This document shows, piece after piece, positions 35,740-45,613 of a stretch of 56,265 nucleotides of DNA. How positions within the stretch are numbered: position 1 is the stretch's first letter; each line of letters opens with the position of its first letter. The position numbers and the translations under genes are program-made. The notes beneath the pieces are model-generated. The model saw only the letters and a program-made list of their open reading frames with translations, was not told the DNA's origin and did not search any database. The stretch spans positions 1 to 56,265 of the forward strand of contig CADCOE010000064.1 in the NCBI GenBank assembly GCA_902802985.1, in the 5' to 3' direction. The DNA is from an uncultured Ruminococcus sp. Its GTDB lineage: Bacteria > Bacillota > Clostridia > Oscillospirales > Acutalibacteraceae.

Positions 35740-37380
35740 TCATTCATCAAGGATGCGTTTCGTATCGGCAAGCTCCAGTTTTTCGACACGGCTGAGTTTT
35801 TTGTTGATCTGACGTGTTCGTACGCCGACCAGTTTATCGAGGTCCTCTTCCGCTCTTTTGATTTTATCCTGTGTTTTGACAAGGGCATCCTCAAACTTGC
35901 CAAACTCCGTTTTGACAGCCCCAAGTATTTCCCATACTTCTCCGCTGCGTTTCTGGATAGCGAGCGTCTGAAAGCCCATTCGCAGCGAATTAAGCATTGC
36001 CGCCATTGTGGAAGGGCCTGCCACATTAACGTGATAGTCACGCTGAAGGACTTCTATCAATCCACTGCCTGCCACCTCAGCATACAGACCTTCAAAGGGC
36101 AAAAACATAATACCGAACTGGGTGGTATACGGAGGATAGAGATACTTGTCACTGATGTCCTTGGCACATTTTTTGACAGCCGCATAAAGTTCTTTTTTAG
36201 CTGCCGCAATCAATTCCTTGCTGCCCGTATCGTAAGCACTCTGAAGCTGAGAAAATTTATCTCCGTTAAATTTAGAGTCAATGGGCAGATAGACGACTTT
36301 TCCGTCCTCTGCTCCCGGCAGACGAACCGCAAACTCCACCCGGTTGCTGCTGTTGGGTACGGTGGCAACATTTTCTTCATACTGTTCGGGAGCAAGAATA
36401 TCCCGCAGTATGGCTCCAAGCTGGATCTCTCCCAGAATCCCTCTGGTTTTAACATTTGACAGCACCTTTTTAAGGTCACCGACTCCCTGTGCCACCGTCT
36501 GCATTTCGCCCAGACTCTTGTAAACCTGTTCCAGCCGCTCACTGACAAGCCGAAATGACTCATTCATTTTGTCGGTAAGCGTTTCCTGTAGCTTTTCGTC
36601 CACTGTCCCCCTGATTTTTTCGAGCTGCACGGTATTATCACTGCGTATTTCCCGCAGCTGAGTGTCTACGGTATCCCGAATATTTTTCAGTTTATTTTCT
36701 GTCGATACCTCCAGCGAAGAAAAGCGTGTTTCCAGCTGCTTCATACGGTCAGAAATATTTTCACTCATATCGGACAGCTGTTGTTTGGTCGTTGTATTCA
36801 TACTTGCCAGCTGTTGATTAATGTTGCGGTTCATATCAGAAAGCTGCTGCTTGCTGTTGTCGCTCATCCCCGTCATTTGCTGCTGAAGGTTACGGTTCAT
36901 ATCGGACAGCTGCTGCTTACTGTTGTCGCTCATTCCCGTCATTTGCTGCTGAAGATTACGGTTCATATCGGATAATTGCTGCGCAGTATTCCGACTCATT
37001 CCCTTCAGTTGTTTTTCCATCGCCTCGCTCATATCAGACAGTTGTCTGCTGACGGAGTCATTGAGTGTTTTACTTAAACGATACTGGCTGCTGTCGATAC
37101 GATCACTGACAGATTTGGAATACGCATTAATACTGGAAGCAAGCTCCTGACGCTGTCGGCTGCCCGATTCTCCGGTTTCGCTGCGAATGGTATCCAGACG
37201 AGATTTGAGAACTTCCATTTCCATCAAAAGCTTTTCCATATTTTTGGCAGTCATTCTAACCGCTTTAGCGTCATTATGACCACTCCTTCCCGTTTTGAGA
37301 AGAAAGATCAGCACCCCGAGCATAATGATTGCTGCTATGCCGATAATGAATAGTACCACATCCATTGGCTTCACCGTCAC
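35740..37380 (-). CDS. rmuC: DNA recombination protein RmuC homologue
   Basis: 546 residues: an N-terminal membrane anchor (about 8-28), a very long coiled coil (about 40-290), and the RmuC domain starting near LKKVLSNVKTRGILGEIQLGA with YLPIDSKFNGD and FGIMFLPFEGLYAEV. RmuC limits DNA inversions in E. coli; the mechanism is unclear. The coiled coil contains tandem 22-residue repeats around QQLSDMNRN and QQQMTGMSDNSK, two of them identical at protein level. It lies 7 bases behind the unknown gene at 37388. Confidence 0.92.
   Translation of the reverse strand: MTVKPMDVVLFIIGIAAIIMLGVLIFLLKTGRSGHNDAKAVRMTAKNMEKLLMEMEVLKSRLDTIRSETGESGSRQRQELASSINAYSKSVSDRIDSSQYRLSKTLNDSVSRQLSDMSEAMEKQLKGMSRNTAQQLSDMNRNLQQQMTGMSDNSKQQLSDMNRNLQQQMTGMSDNSKQQLSDMNRNINQQLASMNTTTKQQLSDMSENISDRMKQLETRFSSLEVSTENKLKNIRDTVDTQLREIRSDNTVQLEKIRGTVDEKLQETLTDKMNESFRLVSERLEQVYKSLGEMQTVAQGVGDLKKVLSNVKTRGILGEIQLGAILRDILAPEQYEENVATVPNSSNRVEFAVRLPGAEDGKVVYLPIDSKFNGDKFSQLQSAYDTGSKELIAAAKKELYAAVKKCAKDISDKYLYPPYTTQFGIMFLPFEGLYAEVAGSGLIEVLQRDYHVNVAGPSTMAAMLNSLRMGFQTLAIQKRSGEVWEILGAVKTEFGKFEDALVKTQDKIKRAEEDLDKLVGVRTRQINKKLSRVEKLELADTKRILDE
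36766..37029 (-). repeat. 66-bp tandem repeats inside rmuC
   Basis: Units 36832-36897 and 36898-36963 differ at only a few bases and encode the same 22 residues; the flanking units (36766-36831 and 36964-37029) are diverged copies. They lengthen the coiled coil in steps of one unit. Confidence 0.85.
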
Positions 37381-37387
37381 TTACGCC

Positions 37388-38566
37388 TTAGTACAGCACC
37401 AGTGTACCGCCCTTGATGAGGCAATGACATTCGTAGCACTCGTATTTTTTCTGCTCGGAGTCATAAATATAATAACAAAGATGTGTTTCTCCGCTGTCCT
37501 TATCGAATTCTTCCTTTTCGGTAACGACATATCGGTTGTCAATACAGATCAGGAACTTTCCCAAACTGCTGTCATATGTCAGTTTGGCGTCGCTGTTGAC
37601 AATGCCCTGTACCCGACACTTGCCGTCCCTCTCCGTCACCATAAAAGTTTTGAAAGGCTTTTCATCAATAATAAACAACGTATTTTCCGAAGCCGGTCCC
37701 GTAATATCCGCTTCCACATCGAGCGTATTGATAAAAGCATTGTAACTGCATATTTTCTCGGTACCGTTGCGGAACTCTTTGGCTCTGAAATAAATTTTTT
37801 CACCGCCTGTACCCATATAACGCACCAACGCCTTGATGTCGGCACTGGCAATGCTCTTCAGGGTAATTTCCTCTGCTCCCGATTCCAGTTCGGAAGTAAG
37901 ATCGCTCAGCAGACAAAGCCACAGATTATCCCGTATATCGGCATTGATCCATCTTTGTTCACGGTAATAATGTTCCTTAATATCCTCATCAGCAAACGGG
38001 TCAAGCAGGACAACATATTTTTGTCCCCGAACATCCATCACCCTCATTCCCTCCACACCGAGTCTGGCAATGAGAGAAGCCCGCACAAAATGCTTGCGAT
38101 TGTTTCTGAGGTTGTAAAGATAGCAAAAACAATCGCAGCCCGTCACTTCCTTATATTTTTCAAACACGGCATAATTTTCTTCATCTGCCGCCATATAAAT
38201 CAAAAGATGCTCACTGTCAAGAGCCACGCAGCTTTTGAACGCTCCCGTACATACCACCTTGCGTCTGTTCAGTTCGGTGCCGTCCTTTTTATCAATTTCT
38301 ATCACCCAAAGGCTGTTAAAACCGTTTTCCAGCACCAGAACGATCGTCTTTTCAAACGAAAAAAGATGTTCCACAAACGTCGGGTCTTCCAGTGAATAGT
38401 TAGTGATCAGTCTTTCCTTACGGGTAGAACGATCATATTCCAGCAAAAACAAGTCATTGCGTCCGTTATCATTTTTTTCTTCCGCATAATACACATATGA
38501 CGGAGTCACATCAATCAGTTCGATATTTCTGTCACGAAATATATTTCGTAAATCGATCACTGTCAT
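37388..38566 (-). CDS. Protein of unknown function, possibly beta-propeller-like
   Basis: 392 residues, no signal peptide or membrane helix. The sequence alternates short beta-type strands with charged turns through its length (for example YVYYAEEKN, LFLLEYDRSTRK, LWVIEIDKKDG, KYVVLLDPFADED, LFIIDEKPFK), which suggests a propeller, but I recognise no named family. It is 7 bases upstream of rmuC and probably co-transcribed with it. Confidence 0.7.
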   Translation of the reverse strand: MTVIDLRNIFRDRNIELIDVTPSYVYYAEEKNDNGRNDLFLLEYDRSTRKERLITNYSLEDPTFVEHLFSFEKTIVLVLENGFNSLWVIEIDKKDGTELNRRKVVCTGAFKSCVALDSEHLLIYMAADEENYAVFEKYKEVTGCDCFCYLYNLRNNRKHFVRASLIARLGVEGMRVMDVRGQKYVVLLDPFADEDIKEHYYREQRWINADIRDNLWLCLLSDLTSELESGAEEITLKSIASADIKALVRYMGTGGEKIYFRAKEFRNGTEKICSYNAFINTLDVEADITGPASENTLFIIDEKPFKTFMVTERDGKCRVQGIVNSDAKLTYDSSLGKFLICIDNRYVVTEKEEFDKDSGETHLCYYIYDSEQKKYECYECHCLIKGGTLVLY

Positions 38567-38630
38567 TCAATCATTCCTGCCTTCCTTACTCTTACTTGAA
38601 ACGCCCTTAGGCACATTATGGCTGACGGGG

Positions 38631-39170
38631 TCATCTCAGTGAAATTTTGAGCTGTTTTTGCCCCATAGACGGAACCGCCGCTCCTACGCTGTTGTACATT
38701 ATGGTACCAATAGGAGCCGAGGCGGGATTGTCAGACGCACTGGACGGCACATCGGTATCCATATGCATACTGTCGCTGGTGCCAATCGGCGGCAGGGCAT
38801 CCCCTTCATCCTCAGGTTCTTCTTCCTGCTCGCTTTCCTCCTGTGCCAGTTCCAACGGGTCGTCCGCTTCGATCGGCGGCAGCGGACCGTCATCTTCATT
38901 GGGAGTGATCTCTCCCATAGGGATTTCTGTATGCTCTTTGGAACCGATGGGCGGCAGATACGTACTCGGATCATCGTCGGGTGTATCAGCTCCCACTCCC
39001 ATATTATTGGCACTTTCGTTTTGCTCGGCAGCGATCTCTTCCAGTGAATAATGTCTGTCGGAAATTTCTTTTTTTTGTTGGTCTGCTTTTTCCGGTTCTA
39101 CCCTGGCACCGCAGATAAAGCAAAATTTACTGTTTTCAGGCAGTTCCGAATTACATTTTTTACATCTCAT
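38631..39170 (-). CDS. Zinc-ribbon protein with acidic low-complexity repeats
   Basis: 179 residues from the ATG at 39170, with GAGGAT upstream. The N-terminal zinc ribbon MRCKKCNSE...FCFICGAR (residues 1-22) is typical of Firmicute zinc-ribbon adaptors. The rest is acidic and disordered, with recurring LPPIG, LPPIE, LPPIG and APIGT motifs about 20-50 residues apart, perhaps short linear binding motifs. There is no membrane segment. Function unknown. It is divergent from the plus-strand gene at 39370. Confidence 0.72.
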   Translation of the reverse strand: MRCKKCNSELPENSKFCFICGARVEPEKADQQKKEISDRHYSLEEIAAEQNESANNMGVGADTPDDDPSTYLPPIGSKEHTEIPMGEITPNEDDGPLPPIEADDPLELAQEESEQEEEPEDEGDALPPIGTSDSMHMDTDVPSSASDNPASAPIGTIMYNSVGAAVPSMGQKQLKISLR

Positions 39171-39307
39171 TGTCTTATCCTCATCAATTTTAATGATAAT
39201 CAATGCTTTCGCATCAGTCTATTCTTATACATTTTAAGTATATGTTATCCTTTTGGTTTTGTCAACGAGATTACCGCACTGTTTTTGAAAAATTTTAACA
39301 AAATCCA

Positions 39308-39336
39308 TTGTTAAAATATCGTTTTTCATATATAAT
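39308..39336 (+). promoter_or_regulatory. SigA promoter of the gene at 39370
   Basis: TTGTTA (39308-39313), 17-base spacer, TATAAT (39331-39336), 33 bases before the start codon. Confidence 0.7.
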
Positions 39337-39369
39337 AAATGTTATATTGACCTGAAAGGAATAAAGACA

Positions 39370-40035
39370 ATGGACTATTACGCTAACACACTGCACGGAA
39401 TGCAGTTTCTTCTTCAACAGTGCGGCAAAGACCGCTATGCTAATATCATCGGTCAACTATTAGCCGACTATACAAAAAATAATGCGGTAGACGGATTAGC
39501 TTTTGCCTTTTCTCCCGGCGGCAGTATGTCCGGATTGTCCTTTGATGCCGCCGATTTTCATTCGGAGCAGCAGCTTATGTGGATACGTCAGCTTTTTGAA
39601 GCACTAAAAGCGATGGCTGTTCAGCTTGCCCTATTTATTCTTCACCGGCATACGGTCGATATTGACTTTATCCGGAAACATTTCGGACGCTTTACAGAGG
39701 TCATCCACGCAAGCTATTGTTCCGACTGCCACAAGCACTATGTCACATCAGCCGATATAGATGAGTATATCTCGCCGGAAATCATTTCTCAAAAAATCGT
39801 TGACGGACTGGAACACGGCAATCTGAACGAAAATATCGCCGCCATCGTCGAAATGACGGCTCCCGAAATAGAACGCCGCCGCCGTTCTGTCAGAAGAAGA
39901 CTGTCCAACAGTCAAGTTGCCATTGTCGATCATTCAGCGTCATCGGTATGCTTACTTTGCGGAAGCAATCATATCAAATCCTGCAGGCTGCTCAAAAGCC
40001 TGAAGAAAAATATTTTTATCCCACTAAATCAATAA
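39370..40035 (+). CDS. Unknown protein with two Cys-pair motifs
   Basis: 221 residues starting MDYYANTLHGM after an AAAGGAA site. Two Cys clusters, CSDCHKHY (about 117) and CLLCGSNHIKSC (about 195-206), suggest a metal-binding site. Between them is a helical, Arg-rich stretch (IERRRRSVRRRLSN). No membrane segment. I do not recognise the family. It has its own promoter and is followed 17 bases later by a lipoprotein gene. Confidence 0.65.
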   Translation: MDYYANTLHGMQFLLQQCGKDRYANIIGQLLADYTKNNAVDGLAFAFSPGGSMSGLSFDAADFHSEQQLMWIRQLFEALKAMAVQLALFILHRHTVDIDFIRKHFGRFTEVIHASYCSDCHKHYVTSADIDEYISPEIISQKIVDGLEHGNLNENIAAIVEMTAPEIERRRRSVRRRLSNSQVAIVDHSASSVCLLCGSNHIKSCRLLKSLKKNIFIPLNQ

Positions 40036-40052
40036 AAAAGGAGCAACGTAAA

Positions 40053-40877
40053 TTGAAGAAGAAACTATCTGTCATTTTGATGGGCTCTGTTCTGGCACTC
40101 GCCATCACAGGATGCAGTGCCAAAGTCACACCGCCTTCCGGTGCCGCCGAACCGACAGGCTCTTCCGTATCCGACACTGCCGATACCTCATCCGAAGAAC
40201 CTTCCGCTGAGGAAGAAGAACAGGAAATCTCTTTACAAAGCGAAACAGCGGAACCCTCCGATACCGCTTCTTCCTCTTCGGACAACAGCACAGTATCTGT
40301 TTCCGAACCATCTTCGCCCGTGTCTTCACAGTCAGGCAGTCATTCTTCTGATGCAGCATCTTCCTCCTCTGCACCAGAACCGTCCGAAGAAGTGACGGTT
40401 TCCGATACAGGCAATGACTATCTTTCCTACAGCACCGACTTTGTCGATCTTTCCGACAAAGAAATCACGGCGCAAAAAACCGACCTGTCATCAGTCAAGT
40501 GCTTTAAAATCACCGACAAAGCCGCTCTCGAAGATTTCTACAAAACAAATGCTGCCGCTTATGCACTGGACAAAGTGGATACCGGAAACACCTTCGGTGA
40601 ACTTGCCCGAACATTTGATGAAAGCTATATGAACCATTACTGTCTGGTCATCATTCTTACCCAACACAAGACAGGCTCTGAAGTCGATACAGGCATCGCA
40701 AGGATCGTTGACGGCAAGCTGAATATTGTTCTTTATGCCGAACAGCCCAAGGAAAAGGATAAAACGTCCTATACCTGTATCATTACAGGTTTTGACAAAA
40801 ATCAGGTCGGAAGTGCCGAACCGCAAATAGAATTGATCGACAGCGACGGCATAGACGACGAGACCGGGGAACCTTAA
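40053..40877 (+). CDS. Lipoprotein with Ser/Glu-rich linker, unknown function
   Basis: 275 residues from a TTG start at 40053, with AAGGAG 9 bases upstream; no ATG fits. A lipoprotein signal (KKKLSVILMGSVLALAITGC) ends in a lipobox with Cys near residue 20. A Ser/Glu/Thr-rich linker runs to about residue 125 as in many cell-surface lipoproteins, followed by a globular C-terminal domain of about 150 residues I cannot name. It lies between an unknown gene and secA. Confidence 0.75.
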   Translation: MKKKLSVILMGSVLALAITGCSAKVTPPSGAAEPTGSSVSDTADTSSEEPSAEEEEQEISLQSETAEPSDTASSSSDNSTVSVSEPSSPVSSQSGSHSSDAASSSSAPEPSEEVTVSDTGNDYLSYSTDFVDLSDKEITAQKTDLSSVKCFKITDKAALEDFYKTNAAAYALDKVDTGNTFGELARTFDESYMNHYCLVIILTQHKTGSEVDTGIARIVDGKLNIVLYAEQPKEKDKTSYTCIITGFDKNQVGSAEPQIELIDSDGIDDETGEP

Positions 40878-40998
40878 CCTCCCCATAAGATAACAATTTG
40901 TACAAAGTTAAAGTTTTTTTACGAAAGTACTGTAAAATGATGAAAAATATGTTATAATAAAAAATACTTTTACGATATAAAATATGAGGTGAATACCA

Positions 40999-43900
40999 AT
41001 GGGACTGAAATCTTGGTTTAATGGAAGCAACAGCAGACACGAGCTGAAAAAAATAAACCCCTTAGTGAATAAGGTACTGGAACTGGAAAGTAAATATAAG
41101 GACTTTTCCGATGGAGATCTTCGTGCGGAAACCGTTCGCTTTAAAGAAATGTTTACCAGCGATATGAGCATCAAAGAAAAAGATAAGGTGCTTGACGAAA
41201 TTCTTCCCGAAGCTTTCGCTGTATGCCGTGAGGCATCGTGGCGTGTACTCGGAATGAAACACTTCAAGGTACAGATCATCGGCGGCATTATTCTTCACAG
41301 AGGCCGCATCAGTGAAATGAAAACCGGTGAAGGTAAAACCCTCGTGGCAACCCTTCCCGCCTATCTGAACGCTCTTGCCGGCGACGGCGTACACGTTGTT
41401 ACCGTCAACGAATACCTTGCCAAGCGTGACGCAGAATGGATGGGTAAAGTTTACCGTTTTCTTGGTCTGACTGTCGGCATACTTCAGCACGACTCTACCA
41501 ACGAAGAACGCAAACAGGCTTATAATGCCGATATTACATATGCCACCAATAACGAACTCGGATTTGACTACCTGCGTGATAATATGGTAGTTTACAAAGA
41601 AAACAAAGTTCAGAGAGGTCACTGCTTTGCTATCGTCGATGAGGTTGACTCCATTTTGATTGATGAAGCCAGAACACCTTTGATCATTTCAGGTCAGGGC
41701 GATAAATCCACCGATCTCTATGTCAAAGCTGACGAATTTGCCAAGACACTGAAATGCAAGAGAATTACCGAAACCGATACCAAGATCGACAACGATGATG
41801 AGTATGTAGAAGAAGGTATTGACTACATCGTCGATGAAAAGGCAAAAACAGCTACCCTGACCCCTGCCGGCGTCAAAAAAGCGGAAACTCACTTCAACGT
41901 AGAAAACCTCACCGATCCCGAAAATATCACTCTTTCACATCATATCAATCAGGCGCTCAAGGCTCGTGGTGTAATGAGAAGAGATATTGAATACGTTGTC
42001 AACGAAAAAGGTGAAATCATTATCGTTGACGAATTTACAGGTCGTCTGATGTACGGCAGACGCTACAACGAAGGTCTTCATCAGGCAATCGAAGCAAAGG
42101 AAGGCGTTGATGTCCAGCGTGAAAGCAAAACGCTCGCCACGATCACTTTCCAGAACTTCTTCCGTCTTTACAGAAAACTCTCCGGTATGACCGGTACGGC
42201 TATGACCGAAGAAACTGAGTTTTCACAGATATATAAACTCGATGTCATAGAAATTCCGACAAACAAGCCCATTCAGAGAATTGACTTTCCGGATGTTATC
42301 TTCAAAACCGAAAAGGGCAAGTTTGAAGCAATGATCGAAGATATTATGGACGCTAACCAAAACGGACAGCCCGTTCTGGTTGGTACGGTTTCCATTGATA
42401 AATCCGAAGAACTGAGCCAACTGCTCAAAAAGAAAGGCATCAAACACAATGTGCTCAATGCAAAGCTTCACGCAAAAGAAGCTGAAATCGTGGCACAGGC
42501 AGGTAAACTGGGTGCCGTTACTATCGCCACCAATATGGCAGGCCGTGGTACCGATATTAAGCTCGGCGGCAATGACGAATTTCTGGCTAAAGCAGAAATG
42601 CGTCGTATGGACTTCTCCGAAGAACTGATCGAAGAAGCTACCGGCTATGCCGAAACAACCGATCGGGAGATCCTTAATGCACGGGAAACCTTCCGTGAAC
42701 TGCTTGAAAAATATAAGGCAGAAACCGAGGCAGAAGCAGAAAAGGTTCGTGAAGCAGGCGGACTCTTCATTATGGGTACCGAACGTCACGAATCCAGACG
42801 AATTGACAACCAGCTGCGTGGCCGTGCCGGCCGTCAGGGCGATCCCGGTGCCAGCCGTTTCTACCTGTCAGCGGAAGATAATCTTCTGCGTCTGTTTGCC
42901 GGTGACAGAATTGCCGCTATTATGGACAGAATGCCCGGCGAAGAGGATACCCCGCTGGAAAGCAAGCTTCTTTCCAAGACGATCGAAAGCGCTCAGGCAA
43001 AGGTTGAAGCAAGAAACTTTAACATCCGTAAAAGTGTGCTTGACTTCGACGATGTTATGAACCGCCAGCGTGAGATCATCTATTCACAGCGTGATCAGGT
43101 GCTGGACGGCGAAAATCTGCGTGAAACCATTATCAAAATGATCGGCGACACTGTCGCTTCTATCGTAACCGAGTACCTTCCCCACGAGGACAAGGATAAC
43201 TGGAACCTGGAGGGACTCCGTGAAGCCTTCAAAGGCTGGCTCATTCCTGCGGATGACGAAACGACACTCAAATACGAGGTCGAAGAACTTGATAATCTTG
43301 AAAAAGAATTCTTGATCAATGAACTGACCGAAAAAGCAACCGCTGAATACGAAAACAACGAAAAACTGATTCCCGAAGAAACAATGCGTGAACTGGAGCG
43401 TGTATATCTGCTCAAAAACGTTGATAACTACTGGATGGAACATATCGACGCTATGGATGAGCTGAAAAAAGGTATCCGTCTGCGTTCTTATGGTCAGCAT
43501 GACCCGGTTGTAGAATACCGTATCGAAGGTTTCGATATGTTTGACGATATGATCAAATGTATTCGGGAAGATACCGTCAAAATGCTGATGGTCATTCCGA
43601 AACGTGTCAGCGAACGACTCAAACAGCAGGAAGAAATGCGTGAACTGGCTGCAAAACGTTCTTCTGTCAGCGGCCGTGCCAAAGCAGCTGCACTTGCCGC
43701 CATCCGAGCATTAAATCAGCCCGAAGCAGAAGAAGAAGTAATGGTTCAAGTCAACTTTGACGCTGCCAAGGAGGAAGATATTGCCTCTGAGGACAGTATC
43801 TTAGAAAACGAGGAAGAAACCCTTGTCGCCGCAGATGTCACTAATGTGCCTGAAAGCAAAAAGGAATATTCCGAAGAAGATATTCAGAAAGCAGCCGGAC

Positions 43901-44064
43901 AGTTTATCCAAAGAGAACAGGTCGCTCAGCCGATGTCTACTAATCTTGACGGCGAGGAAACTCCCGTTAACCGTACCGTTAAAAAAATCAAGGTAGGACG
44001 CAATGACTTGTGTCCGTGCGGAAGCGGTAAAAAATATAAAAAATGCTGCGGCAAAAACGAATAA
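40999..44064 (+). CDS. secA: Preprotein translocase ATPase SecA
   Basis: Motor of the Sec export pathway. Motifs in order: GEGKT (Walker A region [16 protein letters not shown]), [19 protein letters not shown] (DEAD-like Walker B), [13 protein letters not shown] and [10 protein letters not shown] in the second motor domain, and the C-terminal SEC-C zinc motif [15 protein letters not shown]. At 1021 residues it is longer than the roughly 840 of B. subtilis SecA; much of the excess appears to lie in inserted stretches and an acidic C-terminal linker (about 910-990). AGGTG precedes the ATG; a weak TATAAT lies at 40953-40958. Confidence 0.98.
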   Translation: MGLKSWFNGSNSRHELKKINPLVNKVLELESKYKDFSDGDLRAETVRFKEMFTSDMSIKEKDKVLDEILPEAFAVCREASWRVLGMKHFKVQIIGGIILHRGRISEMKTGEGKTLVATLPAYLNALAGDGVHVVTVNEYLAKRDAEWMGKVYRFLGLTVGILQHDSTNEERKQAYNADITYATNNELGFDYLRDNMVVYKENKVQRGHCFAIVDEVDSILIDEARTPLIISGQGDKSTDLYVKADEFAKTLKCKRITETDTKIDNDDEYVEEGIDYIVDEKAKTATLTPAGVKKAETHFNVENLTDPENITLSHHINQALKARGVMRRDIEYVVNEKGEIIIVDEFTGRLMYGRRYNEGLHQAIEAKEGVDVQRESKTLATITFQNFFRLYRKLSGMTGTAMTEETEFSQIYKLDVIEIPTNKPIQRIDFPDVIFKTEKGKFEAMIEDIMDANQNGQPVLVGTVSIDKSEELSQLLKKKGIKHNVLNAKLHAKEAEIVAQAGKLGAVTIATNMAGRGTDIKLGGNDEFLAKAEMRRMDFSEELIEEATGYAETTDREILNARETFRELLEKYKAETEAEAEKVREAGGLFIMGTERHESRRIDNQLRGRAGRQGDPGASRFYLSAEDNLLRLFAGDRIAAIMDRMPGEEDTPLESKLLSKTIESAQAKVEARNFNIRKSVLDFDDVMNRQREIIYSQRDQVLDGENLRETIIKMIGDTVASIVTEYLPHEDKDNWNLEGLREAFKGWLIPADDETTLKYEVEELDNLEKEFLINELTEKATAEYENNEKLIPEETMRELERVYLLKNVDNYWMEHIDAMDELKKGIRLRSYGQHDPVVEYRIEGFDMFDDMIKCIREDTVKMLMVIPKRVSERLKQQEEMRELAAKRSSVSGRAKAAALAAIRALNQPEAEEEVMVQVNFDAAKEEDIASEDSILENEEETLVAADVTNVPESKKEYSEEDIQKAAGQFIQREQVAQPMSTNLDGEETPVNRTVKKIKVGRNDLCPCGSGKKYKKCCGKNE

Positions 44065-44071
44065 CTCTCCC

Positions 44072-44101
44072 TTTCCCCGATACGGCAGCGTATCGGGGAA
44101 A
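44072..44101. terminator. Perfect hairpin after secA
   Basis: TTTCCCCGATACG (44072-44084) pairs perfectly with CGTATCGGGGAAA (44089-44101) across a 4-base loop. No strong T-run follows on the plus strand, so it may stabilise the transcript or terminate partially. Confidence 0.6.
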
Positions 44102-44189
44102 TTGCTGACAAAAACTTTTGTCAAGTCAACCATTCCTATCAATAACGGAACAAAGATCCATTTTTTTACCCATAGGAGAAATTGTCGAA

Positions 44190-44861
44190 ATGAAAAAAAT
44201 CGGGATATTATGGATGATGGCAGCCGCTATCATGACATTATCTGCGTGCAGCAGTCAAGCCTCGCCTGACTCCGTCAGCCTTACCGAGTCGGATACTTCC
44301 GCCAAAAGTTCCTCCGCTGCACAAAATTCTGCAAACAAAAAAGAGAAAATCACTACTTCCTCTGCTTCCGTCAACACTCCGCTGGAATGCAATGTATGGG
44401 GCATTGCCGCCAAATACTGTACCAAAACACAAACATATGTCAACGTCCCCGTGAGAATAACCAATATTACCCGAGGTGAACAGGCAGAAACCCTCGTGAA
44501 ACAATTTACTTCAAAAAGCTCCGTCTATTCCTATCAAGCTGCCGAAAAAAATGTGGAATGGGCAGTGGCAGATTATGAAATCTGCATCGATGATTTTCCT
44601 GTTGACGAGGGTGGTACGGACAACACCATCACCGCCTTTATCACCGGAGAAAACGGCAGTGAAATAACCGTGGGCGACAAACTTTTCTCCACCTCTGTCA
44701 TTCATATGAGTAACGGTAAATATGAATATGATGGTATCCTCAAAGGGCAGTTGGCGTATAAGATCCCTCAAAAAAACAAAAACTATGTGATAGTTCTTGG
44801 AGAATACGAAGAAACACAAACGTTTTTTTCCGAAGCAAGCGAGAATAAAAACAGTAAATAA
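44190..44861 (+). CDS. Lipoprotein, DUF4352-like
   Basis: 223 residues from MKKIGILWMM at 44190, with AGGAG upstream. A lipoprotein signal ends in LSAC (Cys about 19), followed by a Ser-rich linker (to about 55) and a beta-rich domain with YVNVPVRITNI and FITGENGSEITVGDKLF, resembling DUF4352/telokin-like extracytoplasmic domains. Function unknown. The longer frame from 44118 is rejected for lack of a ribosome site. Confidence 0.72.
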   Translation: MKKIGILWMMAAAIMTLSACSSQASPDSVSLTESDTSAKSSSAAQNSANKKEKITTSSASVNTPLECNVWGIAAKYCTKTQTYVNVPVRITNITRGEQAETLVKQFTSKSSVYSYQAAEKNVEWAVADYEICIDDFPVDEGGTDNTITAFITGENGSEITVGDKLFSTSVIHMSNGKYEYDGILKGQLAYKIPQKNKNYVIVLGEYEETQTFFSEASENKNSK

Positions 44862-44944
44862 TTGTAATAAATTTTGAAAAAAGACTATTATTTTTGATAA
44901 ATATGTTGTATAATAATAGAAATACATTTCACGGAGGTACATTA

Positions 44945-45544
44945 ATGATGAATTTGATAGATAAAGTAAGCAGCACGCTCTCTCAATCGGTTGACTTTAT
45001 TGTTGATAAAAACAGACAGTGCGCTCAGCTTAACAGACTGGAAGCGATCATCAGCAATGAAACGGATATTCTGAATAATGCTTATATCGCTCTTGGCAAA
45101 ATTTATATGAAAAAACTGGAAGGAAGTACCGAAGAGGCTGACACCGAGTCTTTGATCGCTACCATCAAAAACTGCAAGCTTCGCCTGAAAAAGGCAAAAA
45201 CCCGCTATGAATACACCAAAAAATATGGCGTCCCGCAGCCGGGATTGACCGAGGATGCTCCTGTCCAGCAGGAAGCCACCCCCACTGAGGATGACAAAAC
45301 AAATGTCACTTCCGATGAGGCAGAAGAAGAAGGAGATATTACGATCGCTTACGCCGAGCCTCAGGATGCACCCAAGGATACCGTACCGGAAAAAACAGAG
45401 GAACCTGCCGTATCAAACGAAAAAAAAACTGACACGGCAGCCGACATCAAAAGAAAACGTTCCTCCAAGAAAAAGGCTGTCATTCACGAGTCCGATTCGG
45501 AAGCCGCCAACGAAACTGACTCCAATCCGCCTGTATCGTATTAA
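44945..45544 (+). CDS. Coiled-coil protein of unknown function
   Basis: About 199 residues from ATGATG at 44945/44948, with GGAGG 7 bases upstream. An N-terminal helical half (about 1-100, with NRLEAIISNETDILNNAYIALGKIYMKK) looks like a coiled coil. The second half is disordered and acidic, ending in a Lys/Arg-rich patch. No signal peptide. It resembles small zinc-ribbon-less relatives found near lipoprotein genes, but I cannot name a family. Confidence 0.7.
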   Translation: MMNLIDKVSSTLSQSVDFIVDKNRQCAQLNRLEAIISNETDILNNAYIALGKIYMKKLEGSTEEADTESLIATIKNCKLRLKKAKTRYEYTKKYGVPQPGLTEDAPVQQEATPTEDDKTNVTSDEAEEEGDITIAYAEPQDAPKDTVPEKTEEPAVSNEKKTDTAADIKRKRSSKKKAVIHESDSEAANETDSNPPVSY

Positions 45545-45564
45545 AAATATAATTCATATGAATG

Positions 45565-45596
45565 AACGGGCAAGGCTACTCGCTTTGCCCGTTTTT
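45565..45596 (+). terminator. Rho-independent terminator before birA
   Basis: AACGGGCAA (45565-45573) pairs with TTTGCCCGTT and continues into TTTTT. It ends the coiled-coil gene; birA begins 18 bases later, so some readthrough or a hidden promoter must serve it. Confidence 0.85.
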
Positions 45597-45613
45597 GACA
45601 GGAGCATCAACCA

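Noticed and set aside
36766..37029. Possible CRISPR or mobile repeat in rmuC
   Set aside because: The repeat is in frame and fits a coiled-coil expansion; no spacers are present.
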